DNA from: Bin87 sp965262485
Lineage (GTDB): Bacteria; Chloroflexota; Dehalococcoidia; Lucifugimonadales; UBA3495
DNA length: 64,000 nucleotides
Assembly: GCA_965262485.1 (NCBI GenBank)
Contig: OZ253540.1
Span: 2,418,001-2,482,000, forward strand
Direction of reading: 5' to 3'
Below are positions 26,058 through 34,751 of the stretch, one piece after another. How positions within the stretch are numbered: position 1 is the stretch's first letter; each line of letters starts with the position of its first letter. The notes below the pieces were generated by a model. It was not told the DNA's origin, did no database searches, and worked only from the letters and a program-made list of their open reading frames with translations. A program made the translations under genes and the position numbers.

Positions 26058-26441
26058 TCAGTGGAGATGCTCGCTGAAATCCCACTCGGGCGGAGCGTAT
26101 TCGATCTGTACGTCACTGCCCAGCATCAAACACGCTTCGCCCCATTGGTCGGCTGCGTTGGCGTCCCAATCGGTTTCTGCGCTCGCCGCCTTGAGACGGA
26201 TGCCGTCCTCGCCGCCGTATATCAGCATCACTACACCCTCGCCGGAATCCTCGGATAACGCCGCCATCGCCGGGCAAGGTTGTCCATTCTCCCAGCCGGT
26301 AACGTCGCACCACACATCCGACCCCATCGGATCCGGAGCCAGCAAGCGCACCACTTGCTTCGCGTCGGTGAGCAGATCAAACACCCGGTTCAGGTCCATT
26401 GGGCTATTGCCATCGGCAACTACTTCTACTTCATACAGCAT
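26058..26441 (-). CDS. hypothetical protein, 127 residues
   Basis: An acidic soluble protein rich in Asp, Glu and Trp, with MLYEVEVVADGNSPMDLNRV at the N-terminus and WGEACLMLGSDVQIEYAPPE near the end. No signal peptide, membrane helix or known motif. It is convergent with the pentapeptide-TIR gene, 49 nt from its stop. Codon use is like the neighbours, which supports a real gene; function unknown. Confidence 0.5.
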   Translation of the reverse strand: MLYEVEVVADGNSPMDLNRVFDLLTDAKQVVRLLAPDPMGSDVWCDVTGWENGQPCPAMAALSEDSGEGVVMLIYGGEDGIRLKAASAETDWDANAADQWGEACLMLGSDVQIEYAPPEWDFSEHLH

Positions 26442-26535
26442 GGGTGTGTATGGTAGGGGTGCCAGATGTACGAGTCAATTGGTTAACGCCAAGGGTAACT
26501 GTTCAGAGTTGAAGGTAGTAGCCTGGCCCCAACCT

Positions 26536-26632
26536 GTCTTTCCCGCGAAAGCGGGAATCCAGGAAGCCGAGGATAAGCAACATTGCGGTTAAAAGACGTC
26601 TCTGGATTCCGGCTCAAGGCCGGAATGACGGA
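26536..26632. repeat. GTCATTCCCGC-family palindromic repeat
   Basis: Modules TTTCCCGCGAAAGCGGGAATCC and CTGGATTCCGGC...GGCCGGAATGAC flank a short unique core. No TGTTGACA termini are visible, so this is an internal piece of the family without recognisable ends. It occupies most of the gap between the hypothetical gene and the aquaporin gene. Confidence 0.65.
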
Positions 26633-26687
26633 GTGGTATGGAAATCACAAGTCGAGTCTGAACTGATACCGCCAGGGCGCGGGTTAG

Positions 26688-27350
26688 TCAGGACGCGCGG
26701 CGACGAAGGAAGTGAATTAGACCGACGGCTATGGCAGCCCCGACGATCTGCATCACTATGAACGGCGGCGCGGACGCGGGGAGTATGCCGGCAAAGGTGT
26801 CTGAAAACATCCGGGCGATGGTTACGGCCGGATTGGCAAAGCTGGTCGATGAAGTGAAAAAATAGGCCGCTCCGATATACGCCCCAACCGCCGGCGCAAC
26901 CACTCCGCCTCGCGTGCGGGAAATCAGAAAAATGACCAGCAGCAGGCCGAGGGTGGCAATAACTTCGCCCAGCCATTGATCGGGACCGCCGCGCGCTTTT
27001 TGCGACCACGTAACGGGAGGCAGGGCAAACATCAGATTGGCCAGCACGGCGCCGGCGATTCCGCCGGTAATCTGCGCCGCGGTATATGCCAGCCCATCTC
27101 TAACGGATCGGTTCTTCAGGACAACGTCGGCCCACGTTACCGCCGGATTGAAATTCCCTCCCGAGATCGGCCCAAACGCCCAGATGAGCGCCATCAGCGC
27201 AAACGCGGTTGCCACGGCATTTTCGAATAGCTGCAGGCCGACATCGTTGGGGCTGAGGGTCTCGGCCGCTATTCCACTGCCCATCACCGACATCAGCAGA
27301 AACGCCGTTCCCACCCCTTCGGCGACCAGCCGCTGACCAAGTGAGTACAT
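26688..27350 (-). CDS. MIP family channel (aquaporin/glycerol facilitator type)
   Basis: The 220-residue membrane protein has six helices and both NPA boxes: GGNFNPAVTWADV and SFANPAVTIARMF. The residue after the second box is Ile-Ala-Arg, with the selectivity-filter Arg present. The start is ATG 27350 (MYSLGQRLVAEGVGTAFLL), because upstream in-frame sequence is not membrane-like. It may conduct water, glycerol or arsenite; specificity is not evident and no ars genes are linked. Confidence 0.87.
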   Translation of the reverse strand: MYSLGQRLVAEGVGTAFLLMSVMGSGIAAETLSPNDVGLQLFENAVATAFALMALIWAFGPISGGNFNPAVTWADVVLKNRSVRDGLAYTAAQITGGIAGAVLANLMFALPPVTWSQKARGGPDQWLGEVIATLGLLLVIFLISRTRGGVVAPAVGAYIGAAYFFTSSTSFANPAVTIARMFSDTFAGILPASAPPFIVMQIVGAAIAVGLIHFLRRRAS

Positions 27351-27595
27351 CAGCCGGCCCAAAAAACAAGGCGGATAGTACCGCCCTTTGGGATATGCAG
27401 GTGCGCTGATTTGAAGCCGGCCGGGACAGTCATTATAACCCCCTGAACTGACGCACCGGTCGGTTGGCACCCGGCATTACAATGAGCGACGGCCACCGTC
27501 GGATGATGCCGATGCGCAAGGCCGCACAGAAATTTTAGCGAAGGTTTCAAGCTCGGTCAACGGCGGGATACCCCTCAAGCGTACCCACTCTAATA

Positions 27596-27931
27596 TGTCA
27601 TTGCGACCCCGTACTCGATGCGGGGGTGGCAATCTCGTCGCCGTAGCAACGGCGATTTGCCGACGTGTGTTCTACCTCATCGAGATTGCCACGTCGCTGA
27701 CGCTCCTCGCAATGACAGGAGTGGGTGCGCCCCTCACCCCCGGCCCCTCTCCCACCGGGAGAGGGGAGCCGAATCCGACATGGGTGGACAGGATGGACAG
27801 GGTTTTGGGCCGTGGTTTGCTGCGGGATTGCCACGTCCCTCGACAAGCTCGGGATGAGCGGGCGCTCCTGGCGATTACATAAGGTTGCGATTTTCACCCT
27901 CACCCCAACCCTCTCCCATCGAGGGAGAGGG
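27596..27931. repeat. composite dispersed repeat block
   Basis: This non-coding block includes a palindrome pair GTCATTGCGACCCC... / ...CTCCTCGCAATGACA (27597-27718) and a CCCTCTCCCACCGGGAGAGGG unit (27740-27768). It then has GGTGGACAGGATGGACAGGG, a CTCGACAAGCTCGGGATGAG module and a second CCCTCTCCC unit (27895-27931). It matches the block at 29843-29998 over most of its length. Nothing coding is seen from 27351 to 28045. Confidence 0.6.
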
Positions 27932-28045
27932 ATACTCGCCCCGGCGATGACAGTTCGATGTCGGGCGGTTATACTGCGGCCATAGCAGAAAATCATAATT
28001 TGCATGGGTTCGGGAGGGATTCCCGGGCCGGATTGGGAGAACTTT

Positions 28046-29812
28046 ATGGCAATCGGCCTCACGAGTTACCGTCCGCTGGTTGGCGGCGCCACCCACATGA
28101 TCAGCACCGGCCACTATCTGGCGACGGCTGCCGGCTACCGCATCCTGGAACAGGGCGGCAACGCCATCGACGCCGGCGTCGCAGCCGGCATCGTAATCAA
28201 CGTCACCCTCCCCCAATACACCAGCTTCGGCGGCGTCGCGCCCATCATCATCCACCACGCTGCCAGCGGTGAAACCCGCGAAATCAGCGGCCTGGGTCGT
28301 TGGCCGGCCGAGGCCAGCATTGACTACTTCATTCGTGAGCACGGTGGCGATATGCCCCACGGCGTCATGCGAACGGTCACACCCGCGGCTGTCGATGCCT
28401 GGATCACTTCCTTGTCCCGCTACGGCACCATGTCCTTTGAGCAGGTGGCAACCCCAGCCCTGGAGTTGGCCGCGGGTGGCTTCCCCATCCCGGCAACCCT
28501 GCATCGGGCCCTGGTGAGCAGCGGCGACAATGTCATCCTGGACGAGGGCGACACCAGCCAATGGGCCAGCACCATGCAGATTTTCTATCCTGGCGGCAAG
28601 GCCTTGGGGGTAGGCGATCTGCTGGTTCAATCCGACCTGGCGCGCACGTTCCAGCGCCTGATCGACGTCGAACGCGCCAGCGCCGGCCAGGGTCGAGAGG
28701 CGGGGCTGCAGGCCGCGCGCGATCTGTTCTACCAGGGCGAGATCGCCGAGGAAATGGTGGCGTTCATCCGCAGTCAGGGCGGCTGGCTGTCCATGCAGGA
28801 CCTGGCTGATTTCTCGGTCGGCGTGAACGTGCCGCCCATGATTGACTACCAGGGCCCGGACTCTGCAAAAATCGATGTGTACGCCTGCGGCCCGTGGTGC
28901 CAGGGCCCGATGAACCTCCACGCCCTGCGAATCCTGGAAGGATGCGACCTGCGGGCGATGGGCCACAATTCGGCCGATTACATCCACACCGTGCTGGAGG
29001 CGCTGAAACTCGCGTTCGCAGACCGCCACGCCTACTACGGCGATCCCGACTTCGTTGACGTACCAATGGACGGCCTGCTGTCCCGCGAGTACGCGGACAT
29101 ACGCCGCCGCGAGATCGATCCCAACCGGGCAAACCCCGAGATGCCGGACGCCGGCAATCCCTGGGCGCATCAGGCCGGCGCTGGCCACGCCGCCAGCAAG
29201 CCCGAGCCGGTAGCCGGCCCGCTGTCGGCCGACACATCGTACATCTGCGCCGTCGACCGATGGGGTAACGCATTCTCGGCCACGCCCAGCGATGGCTTTG
29301 GCGGTGCGCCGATTGCTCCCGGTTTGGGATTCATGGTGTCGGCTCGCGGAGCGCAGAACTGGCTCGACGAAGACCACCCCAGCAGCCTTGCTCCCGGCAA
29401 GCGCCCGCGCCTGACGCCGAACCCGGCCATGGCATTCAAGGATGGCAAACCGTGGCTCCCCTTCGGTACGCCAGGCGGAGACGTCCAGCCCCAGTCCATG
29501 GTGCAGCTGTTCCTCAACATCGTCGATTTCGGCATGGACGTGCAGCAGGCGATTGAAGCGCCACGCGCCTCAACGTGGAGCTTCCCCAACTCCTTCTTTC
29601 CCCATGCTTATCGGCCTAGTCTCGTGGGCATCGAGTCGCGCATCGATTCGGGCGTGGTGGACGAACTCCGCAAGCGCGGCCACGACGTGGACGTGTGGAA
29701 CGAATGGACTCCGAGGATGGGTTCCCTGTCAGCTATCGAAATCGACCGGGAACGGGGCACCCTCTCCGGCGGCGCCGACCTCCGGCGCGACGGTTACGCA
29801 ATGGGACGGTAG
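28046..29812 (+). CDS. ggt: gamma-glutamyltransferase family protein
   Basis: An Ntn-hydrolase of 588 residues. MISTGHYLATAAGYRILEQG and GGNAIDAGVAAGIVINV start the large subunit. GPWCQGPMNLHALRILEG and ALKLAFADRHAYYGD follow, and the autoprocessing site precedes the catalytic Thr in LSADTSYICAVD. The small subunit then holds GFGGAPIAPGLGFMVSARG and FGTPGGDVQPQSMVQ. Start ATG 28046 is preceded by GGGAGA; there is no clear signal peptide, unlike periplasmic Ggt, so it may be cytoplasmic. It could hydrolyse glutathione or related gamma-glutamyl or cephalosporin-like amides. Confidence 0.87.
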   Translation: MAIGLTSYRPLVGGATHMISTGHYLATAAGYRILEQGGNAIDAGVAAGIVINVTLPQYTSFGGVAPIIIHHAASGETREISGLGRWPAEASIDYFIREHGGDMPHGVMRTVTPAAVDAWITSLSRYGTMSFEQVATPALELAAGGFPIPATLHRALVSSGDNVILDEGDTSQWASTMQIFYPGGKALGVGDLLVQSDLARTFQRLIDVERASAGQGREAGLQAARDLFYQGEIAEEMVAFIRSQGGWLSMQDLADFSVGVNVPPMIDYQGPDSAKIDVYACGPWCQGPMNLHALRILEGCDLRAMGHNSADYIHTVLEALKLAFADRHAYYGDPDFVDVPMDGLLSREYADIRRREIDPNRANPEMPDAGNPWAHQAGAGHAASKPEPVAGPLSADTSYICAVDRWGNAFSATPSDGFGGAPIAPGLGFMVSARGAQNWLDEDHPSSLAPGKRPRLTPNPAMAFKDGKPWLPFGTPGGDVQPQSMVQLFLNIVDFGMDVQQAIEAPRASTWSFPNSFFPHAYRPSLVGIESRIDSGVVDELRKRGHDVDVWNEWTPRMGSLSAIEIDRERGTLSGGADLRRDGYAMGR

Positions 29813-29842
29813 AGCAGCGCGGCAATCTCCTCACAGGGTACG

Positions 29843-29998
29843 CCCCTCACCCCCGTCCCCTCTCCCATTGGGAGAGGGGAGCCCAATCCGACATCGATGG
29901 ACAGGATGGACAGGATTTTGGGCGTGGGTGGGACGGGATTGCCACGTCCTTCGACAGGCTCCAGATGGGTTGGGGTGGTGCGCTCCTCGCAATGACAG
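29843..29998. repeat. composite dispersed repeat block
   Basis: It holds a CCCTCTCCCATTGGGAGAGGG hairpin, ATCGATGGACAGGATGGACA, a TTCGACAGGCTC module and CGCTCCTCGCAATGACAG. It is the shortest copy of the mosaic also at 22141-22470 and 27596-27931, and lies between the gamma-glutamyltransferase and ferredoxin-thioredoxin reductase genes. Confidence 0.6.
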
Positions 29999-30144
29999 AA
30001 GGCGGGACTGGAGTTTTACGATTATCTCGCTTAACCACATACCGTTGCAGAATTTGCGATATCGTATAGCATATGCAATTGGTATCGGGTTGGCTCCGAT
30101 GGCAACCCGAAATTTCACATCCGGACACATCAAGGAGAATTGAA

Positions 30145-30570
30145 TTGGCAGACTTGCCCAGCGAAAAAGCCATCCAACGAATGCGCCTGTTCATCGACCG
30201 CTACTGCGAAAAATCAGGCACATACACCCACCCTGGAGAGGGCATCACCGAAGCGGTAGTCTTGGGACTGGCCCAAAACGTTGATGACATCGGCCGGCCG
30301 CTTTGTCCCTGCCGCTTTTACCCCGACAAGAAAGAAGAGATCCAACACCGCACCTGGATCTGCGCCTGCGACGATATGCAGATTTACAAATACTGCCACT
30401 GCCTGCTGTTCGTGGACAAAGACGGGTTGCCCATCACCGAATACCTCCCGGAAGACCACGAAGGCCGCGCAATCTACGGCCTGGTGAACGATCCAAATCC
30501 GGACAAGGGCCGGCCCCTTCGGAACAAAGCCGAGGAACGAGAGCAGGAGCGCAAGGAACGGCCTTCCTGA
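30145..30570 (+). CDS. ferredoxin-thioredoxin reductase catalytic (beta) subunit
   Basis: The 141-residue protein has the three diagnostic Cys pairs: CPCRFYPDK, WICACDDM and KYCHCLLF. These hold a [4Fe-4S] cluster next to a redox-active disulfide that passes ferredoxin electrons to thioredoxin. The start is TTG 30145 after AAGGAGAA. A variable (alpha) subunit is not linked, as in many non-phototrophs. The C-terminal tail is very rich in Arg, Lys and Glu. Confidence 0.9.
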   Translation: MADLPSEKAIQRMRLFIDRYCEKSGTYTHPGEGITEAVVLGLAQNVDDIGRPLCPCRFYPDKKEEIQHRTWICACDDMQIYKYCHCLLFVDKDGLPITEYLPEDHEGRAIYGLVNDPNPDKGRPLRNKAEEREQERKERPS

Positions 30571-30589
30571 TATCTACATCGCCGTATAG

Positions 30590-31336
30590 CTACATCGCGG
30601 TGCGCCCGCCGTCGATGACCAGCTCGCTGCCCGTCATAAAGGACGCCTCGTCCGACGCCAGGAACAGCACGCCGTAGGCAATGTCCTCGGGCTGACCCAG
30701 CCGTCCCAGCGGGGTGCGGCTCAAGCGGTCTTCCCGACCCTCGCCGGCCAGCAGGTCGGCGGTCATGTCGGTCTCGATGGTGCCGGGGTGGACGCTGTTG
30801 CACCGGATGCCATCGGCGGCGTGCTGGATGGCGGTGGACTTGGTGAACAGTCGAACCGCGCCCTTGGATGCGGTGTAAGCCGATGAGATGTGGTTGCCCA
30901 CCAAACCGGCCACGCTGGAGATGTTGACGATGGAACCGCCGCCCGCCTTGCGCAGCTCAGGAATGGCGGTTTTGGTGCCCAGGAACACCCCCTTGGCGTT
31001 AACCGACATGGTGGTATCCCAGTTCTCAATTGTGGTGTTCTCCACAGTTTCGGGCCGGTAAATGCCGGCATTGTTGACGAGAATATCCAGCTTGCCAAAA
31101 CGGGCAACCGCCGCCGCCATCGCATCCTGCCAGGACTTCTCATCGGTCACGTCCAGGTGCACAAACAGACACTCGCCGCCCAGCTCGTTGATTTCGGCTT
31201 CAACCTGACGACCCAGGTCATCGCGCAGATCGCCGATGACGACCTTGCACCCTTCCCGGGAGAATAGCCGGGCCTCGGTCGCGCCCATGCCTCGGGCGCC
31301 TCCACTGATGAATGCTACTTTATTTTCCAGACGCAT
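30590..31336 (-). CDS. SDR family oxidoreductase
   Basis: 248 residues with FISGGARGMGATEAR for cofactor binding, DILVNNAGIY, the Ser in IVNISSVAGLVG, and catalytic SAYTASKGAVRLF. An Asp near the end of strand 2 (VVIGDLRDDLG) favours NAD+ over NADP+. It closely resembles the SDRs at 32042 and 38741 (shared GSELVIDGG ending), implying local duplication. It is convergent with the FTR gene. Substrate unknown. Confidence 0.9.
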   Translation of the reverse strand: MRLENKVAFISGGARGMGATEARLFSREGCKVVIGDLRDDLGRQVEAEINELGGECLFVHLDVTDEKSWQDAMAAAVARFGKLDILVNNAGIYRPETVENTTIENWDTTMSVNAKGVFLGTKTAIPELRKAGGGSIVNISSVAGLVGNHISSAYTASKGAVRLFTKSTAIQHAADGIRCNSVHPGTIETDMTADLLAGEGREDRLSRTPLGRLGQPEDIAYGVLFLASDEASFMTGSELVIDGGRTAM

Positions 31337-31419
31337 GATGTACCTCTCGAATAATCAGTTTATCGGATGGCCGGTGGAGAAACTCGGCCGTCGTCCCGCG
31401 CAGCATAACAGCCCTGCCG

Positions 31420-31956
31420 TCAGTTCCAAAACCGCAAGCTCCAAACTAGGCGAATCAAGGTACAAAACAGCCCGCATCCACCCGGTCGACGCACCGAGTC
31501 GGCATCGGATTCGGGTTGCCAGCCTTCGCCCAGCGCGGCCAGGTCTGCCACGGCGTTCTCCAACCCGGCGGTTCTGCTGCACAGGCCGGTCTCACCGTTG
31601 CGGGCGTAAACAACATACTTCCGGCCTTCCTCAAATTCGTACCCGCACGATGCTTCGCTGCGCACGGTCTTGATAGTGATGGTATCGGAGCGCGGCCCTT
31701 TCCATACCCGGCTGACATTGAACTTCACACTGACCGGGTCGGCGGACGAATAGGTCAGCAGTGACGACCGCCCGACGCGCACGGAGACCACCTCACCGGC
31801 AAACACCGCATCGGCCCGAGCCAGCGCCTCGGCGGGAGAACCGGAATCCACGCACGAACAGGCGTGGGTTTTGCCGGGATCGGCGAACAGCCACAGGGCA
31901 AACACGGCGAGTATGACGACCGCGAACGTCGTCAATTTGGTCAACGGGATTGCCAC
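31420..31956 (-). CDS. secreted TIMP/NTR-like protein
   Basis: A signal-anchor KLTTFAVVILAVFALWLFA is followed by THACSCVDSGSPAEALARAD and AVFAGEVVSVRV, then VWKGPRSDTITIKTV and SCGYEFEEGRKYVVYA. This is the bacterial NTR/TIMP-like arrangement, with an N-terminal C-x-C just after cleavage. It has 178 residues with a C-terminal hydrophobic stretch (GLFCTLIRLVWSLRFWN). The first codons overlap a CATTGCGAGG repeat, so the annotated start may be off. Function unknown, extracytoplasmic. Confidence 0.62.
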   Translation of the reverse strand: MAIPLTKLTTFAVVILAVFALWLFADPGKTHACSCVDSGSPAEALARADAVFAGEVVSVRVGRSSLLTYSSADPVSVKFNVSRVWKGPRSDTITIKTVRSEASCGYEFEEGRKYVVYARNGETGLCSRTAGLENAVADLAALGEGWQPESDADSVRRPGGCGLFCTLIRLVWSLRFWN

Positions 31957-32035
31957 GTCGCTACGCTCCTCGCAATGACAGATCTATGCCTATCACCCTC
32001 ACCCTAACCCTCTCCCATCAAGGGAGAGGGGAGTG
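31957..32035. repeat. CATTGCGAG and CCCTCTCCC repeat modules
   Basis: ATTGCCACGTCGCTACGCTC and CTCGCAATGACAG (31950-31981) are followed by CCCTCACCCTAACCCTCTCCC and GGGAGAGGGGAG (31993-32033). These are single modules of the two most frequent repeat families in the window, filling the gap between two minus-strand genes. Confidence 0.6.
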
Positions 32036-32041
32036 AAGGGA

Positions 32042-32794
32042 TTACTGGGCAAAAAGGCCGCCGTCGATGACCAGCTCGCTCCCGGTCATAAACGACGATT
32101 CATCTGATGCCAGGAACAGCACGCCGTAGGCTACATCTTCGGCTTGGCCGATTCTGCCAATGGGCGTACGACTCAACGATGCCTGCCGCGCGTTTTCGTC
32201 CCGCAGCAGTGTTGGCGTGGTCATCGGCGTCTCGATGATGCCGGGGTGCACCGAGTTGCAGCGGATGCCCTCGCCGGCGTACTGGATGGCGGTGGACTTG
32301 GTGAACAGGCGCACCGCGCCTTTGGTGGCTCCATAGGCCGGCGCCCGCCAGCTGCCGATCAGGCCGGCAACGCTGGAGATGTTGATGATAGAACCACCGC
32401 CGGCCTTACGCATCTCCGGTATGGCCGTTTTGGTGCCCAGAAACACGCCCTTGGCGTTAATGTCGAAGATGTGGTCCCACAGCTCTTCAGTGGTTTCCTC
32501 GATGCCGACCTGCCGGTAGATACCGGCGTTGTTGACCAGAATATCCAGCTTGCCGAACCGGTCCACGGCGGTACTCACGGCAGCCTTCCACTCCTCCTCG
32601 CTGGTAACATCCAGCCTGACAAAAACGCATTCGCCGCCGGTCTCGTTGATCTCCGCCTCCAGCTGACGGCCTTCGTCCTCGAGCACATCGGCGATAACGA
32701 CCTTGCAGCCTTCACCCGCGAAGAGGCGGGCTTCGGCAGCGCCCTGGCCTCGGGAGCCTCCGCTAATCAGGGCAACTTTGTTCTCCAGGCGCAT
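32042..32794 (-). CDS. SDR family oxidoreductase
   Basis: 250 residues, with LISGGSRGQGAAEAR, DILVNNAGIYRQVG, INISSVAGLIGSW and catalytic PAYGATKGAVRLF. Very similar to the SDR at 30590, including FMTGSELVIDGG. An Asp in VVIADVLEDEG suggests NAD+ preference. It lies just upstream (same strand) of the TIMP-like gene. Probably a duplicate; substrate unknown. Confidence 0.9.
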   Translation of the reverse strand: MRLENKVALISGGSRGQGAAEARLFAGEGCKVVIADVLEDEGRQLEAEINETGGECVFVRLDVTSEEEWKAAVSTAVDRFGKLDILVNNAGIYRQVGIEETTEELWDHIFDINAKGVFLGTKTAIPEMRKAGGGSIINISSVAGLIGSWRAPAYGATKGAVRLFTKSTAIQYAGEGIRCNSVHPGIIETPMTTPTLLRDENARQASLSRTPIGRIGQAEDVAYGVLFLASDESSFMTGSELVIDGGLFAQ

Positions 32795-32943
32795 TGAAAT
32801 ACCTCCCGTATTGTTCTGGCAAAAAGCCGCGACCAGCGCAGCCGAGACGAGTTCGTGTACAAAACATTGGCTACGATTGTAACGCGGCGGCTTCGCTCGT
32901 CAAGTTACGGGATAAGCATTCATCGTGAGGGTCAGTCCGCAGT

Positions 32944-32972
32944 TTGACCGGGTCAGGTGGGCACCCTACAAT
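32944..32972 (+). promoter_or_regulatory. sigma-70-type promoter upstream of the TlpA-like gene
   Basis: TTGACC at 32944-32949 and TACAAT at 32967-32972 are separated by exactly 17 nt. The first ATG of the thioredoxin gene follows 40 nt later, giving a short leader. Confidence 0.55.
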
Positions 32973-33011
32973 GGGCCGACGCCAAAACTGCTGATAGCCG
33001 AAACTTTGCCA

Positions 33012-33527
33012 ATGTCACACAATCCGACTGCGCCGCCACATCGTCAACACATCGTTCCCCTGTTGGCAACCCTGGTGATCCTCGCACTGGCCACGGCCTG
33101 CGCGCCGGGCGATCCTGCCGCCGACTTCAACGTCACCACCTTCTCGGGCGAACAGTTCCGACTGTCGCAACAGCGTGGTCAGGCCGTTGTAATCAATTTC
33201 TGGTATCCCTCCTGCCCGCCGTGCCGGGAGGAAATGCCAGCCTTCCAGGAAGTCTGGGAAAAGTATCGGGGGCGCAATGTTCAGTTCATTGGATTGTTCG
33301 TGCCCCAGGGATTTGATACCGAAGCGGATGCCCGGCAGTTCGTGGATGATTTCGGGCTGACGTTCCAGGTTGCCACCGACACCGGAGCGACCATCGCCCT
33401 GGAATACGGGATTGAGTACTTCCCCACCACCTATTTCATCGACCAGGCGGGTCGCATCGCTCGGCAGGAAATCAGCCGCATGGACGCTGACGTGCTGGCA
33501 CAGATCGTCGAAGATCTCCTGGGTTAG
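33012..33527 (+). CDS. TlpA/ResA-like thioredoxin lipoprotein
   Basis: A hydrophobic leader (IVPLLATLVILALATAC) ends in a lipobox-like ATAC, so the domain is probably tethered outside the membrane. The thioredoxin fold has the active site WYPSCPPCREEMPAF, FIGLFVPQGFD and the cis-Pro segment YFPTTYFIDQAGRIA. CPPC suits a reductant for cytochrome c maturation or other extracytoplasmic thiols. It has 171 residues from ATG 33012. A CopD-like membrane protein gene follows after 17 nt, likely in the same transcript. Confidence 0.87.
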   Translation: MSHNPTAPPHRQHIVPLLATLVILALATACAPGDPAADFNVTTFSGEQFRLSQQRGQAVVINFWYPSCPPCREEMPAFQEVWEKYRGRNVQFIGLFVPQGFDTEADARQFVDDFGLTFQVATDTGATIALEYGIEYFPTTYFIDQAGRIARQEISRMDADVLAQIVEDLLG

Positions 33528-33544
33528 AACAGGCCACGTTTGCC

Positions 33545-34042
33545 ATGCCCGTCCTGGACATCATCCTGCTGGTCATTCGGTGGGCCCACGCGCTGGCCGC
33601 TGTTACCTGGATAGGTGGAAGTCTGTTTTTGCTGTTCGCGGCTCGACCGGCTTTGAGTTCATCAAAATCAGGCGCCCTGCTTGGTCGGGCGTTGGCTGCC
33701 GAGTTTCGTCCCATCGTGGCCACCGCCATCGGTGTGTTGATTGTCACCGGCGCGGTGCTTGCTGTAAGCCGGCTTACGTCGGACGCCGCCAGCATCGGGT
33801 ACACCGCGGTTCTGGCTGCCAAAATCGCCCTGGCGATGTACGCATTCGCCATCGCCTGGCTGCTGCCCCGCCGACGCCGACGCAGCCCTCCCGCCGTTGA
33901 CGGCTCAGTGCGCTCTCCGAGCCTGCTGCAACGGGCTGGGGCCATCCTGACCAGTCCGGTCGCTCTGACGGCGGTGGGTGTTATCGTGATTGGATTGGCT
34001 GACGTGCTGGACTGGTTGTTCGAACTGGGCCTGGTTGGATAG
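33545..34042 (+). CDS. CopD-like integral membrane protein
   Basis: Four hydrophobic segments are visible: VLDIILLVIRWAHALAAVTW, IVATAIGVLIVTGAVL, AVLAAKIALAMYAFAIAWLL and ALTAVGVIVIGLADVLDWL. The RWAHALAAVTWIGGSLF segment resembles the first helix of CopD-like proteins, with a conserved His and Trp. A basic loop (LLPRRRRR) is probably cytoplasmic. It sits between a TlpA-like thioredoxin and a Trm112-like gene. Role unknown; a haem- or copper-related membrane function is a guess. Confidence 0.6.
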   Translation: MPVLDIILLVIRWAHALAAVTWIGGSLFLLFAARPALSSSKSGALLGRALAAEFRPIVATAIGVLIVTGAVLAVSRLTSDAASIGYTAVLAAKIALAMYAFAIAWLLPRRRRRSPPAVDGSVRSPSLLQRAGAILTSPVALTAVGVIVIGLADVLDWLFELGLVG

Positions 34043-34061
34043 CAATGACTGTGGAGAACCT

Positions 34062-34283
34062 ATGAAAACCGATTTGCTCGACATTATCGCGTGCCCGGTG
34101 TGCAAGGGGCCGTTGACGCTGCACAGCGACTCCGTTGCCCCGGATGACGCCCCCGACGCGGGCGAAGTGCTCACCGGCACGCTTACCTGCTCCGAATGCA
34201 ACGAGCGCTATCCCATCGCCGAGGGCATCCCCAACCTGCTTCCGCCGGACCTGCGCGACGCCGAGGCCGGGGCTGGACGTTAA
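34062..34283 (+). CDS. Trm112 family zinc-binding protein
   Basis: This 73-residue protein has two Cys pairs, ACPVCKG and CSECNERYPI, forming the zinc site, with IAEGIPNLLPPD at the C-terminus, as in bacterial Trm112/YcaR-like proteins. ATG 34062 has GTGGAGAA upstream. Such proteins often activate methyltransferases; no partner is obvious here. Confidence 0.85.
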   Translation: MKTDLLDIIACPVCKGPLTLHSDSVAPDDAPDAGEVLTGTLTCSECNERYPIAEGIPNLLPPDLRDAEAGAGR

Positions 34284-34375
34284 CCGGCGACTTCAGTCGT
34301 CTGACCCGGTTGCCGGACCTGGCGCCCGCTGGAAATTCGCTGGCCTCTCCGAACCAGGGCTATCGGATATGGACG

Positions 34376-34527
34376 GTTTAACCACCGTCATTCCCGCGAA
34401 AGCGGGAATCCAGACGTTTTGGAAAGCAGCCATCGTTCACATTCAGGGTACTCTGGATTCCCGCGAAAGCGGGAATGACGAGCTGGGGTCAGCGAAATCG
34501 CCTTATATCTCAAATGTCAACACGGGC
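34376..34527. repeat. GTCATTCCCGC-family MITE
   Basis: The hairpin modules GTCATTCCCGCGAAAGCGGG and ATTCCCGCGAAAGCGGGAAT enclose a core identical in part to that of the repeat at 9640 (GGAAAGCAGCCATCGTTCAC). The right end TGTCAACACGGGC is followed by TA. The left side has TATCGGATATGGAC instead of the usual terminus, shared with the copy at 35371. Confidence 0.72.
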
Positions 34528-34639
34528 TAATTGACCGTCCTTTCGGCTATGTCGGCCAGGTCGTCGGCCAACTCGGATATATGACGACATCTCTGATTTT
34601 CTCCAGCAAAGAGCGGTTGTTCAGGGGGCTTTCAGTCAT
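34527..34639 (-). pseudogene. short frameshifted remnant, unknown
   Basis: From ATG 34639 (GGAGAG upstream) the reading is MTESPLNNRSLLEKIRDVV; a one-base shift near 34577 continues SELADDLADIAERTVN to a stop at 34527 inside the MITE end. It lies downstream of the selenoprotein gene on the same strand. It may be the start of a gene truncated by the repeat. Family unknown. Confidence 0.3.
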
Positions 34640-34751
34640 TGCTCTCTCCACACATGGTTGATGACGTACACGGCTACGCTGCCTGTTGCGGTTAATTAAT
34701 TGAGGGGCGGGTTCAAACCCGCCCCTGCTCTGTCACGGTGATGCCGGAAAG

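Noticed and set aside
34385..34500. ATTCCCGCGAAAGCGGGAAT hairpins considered as rho-independent terminators
   Set aside because: They lack a T-run and occur as paired modules inside MITEs in both orientations relative to genes.
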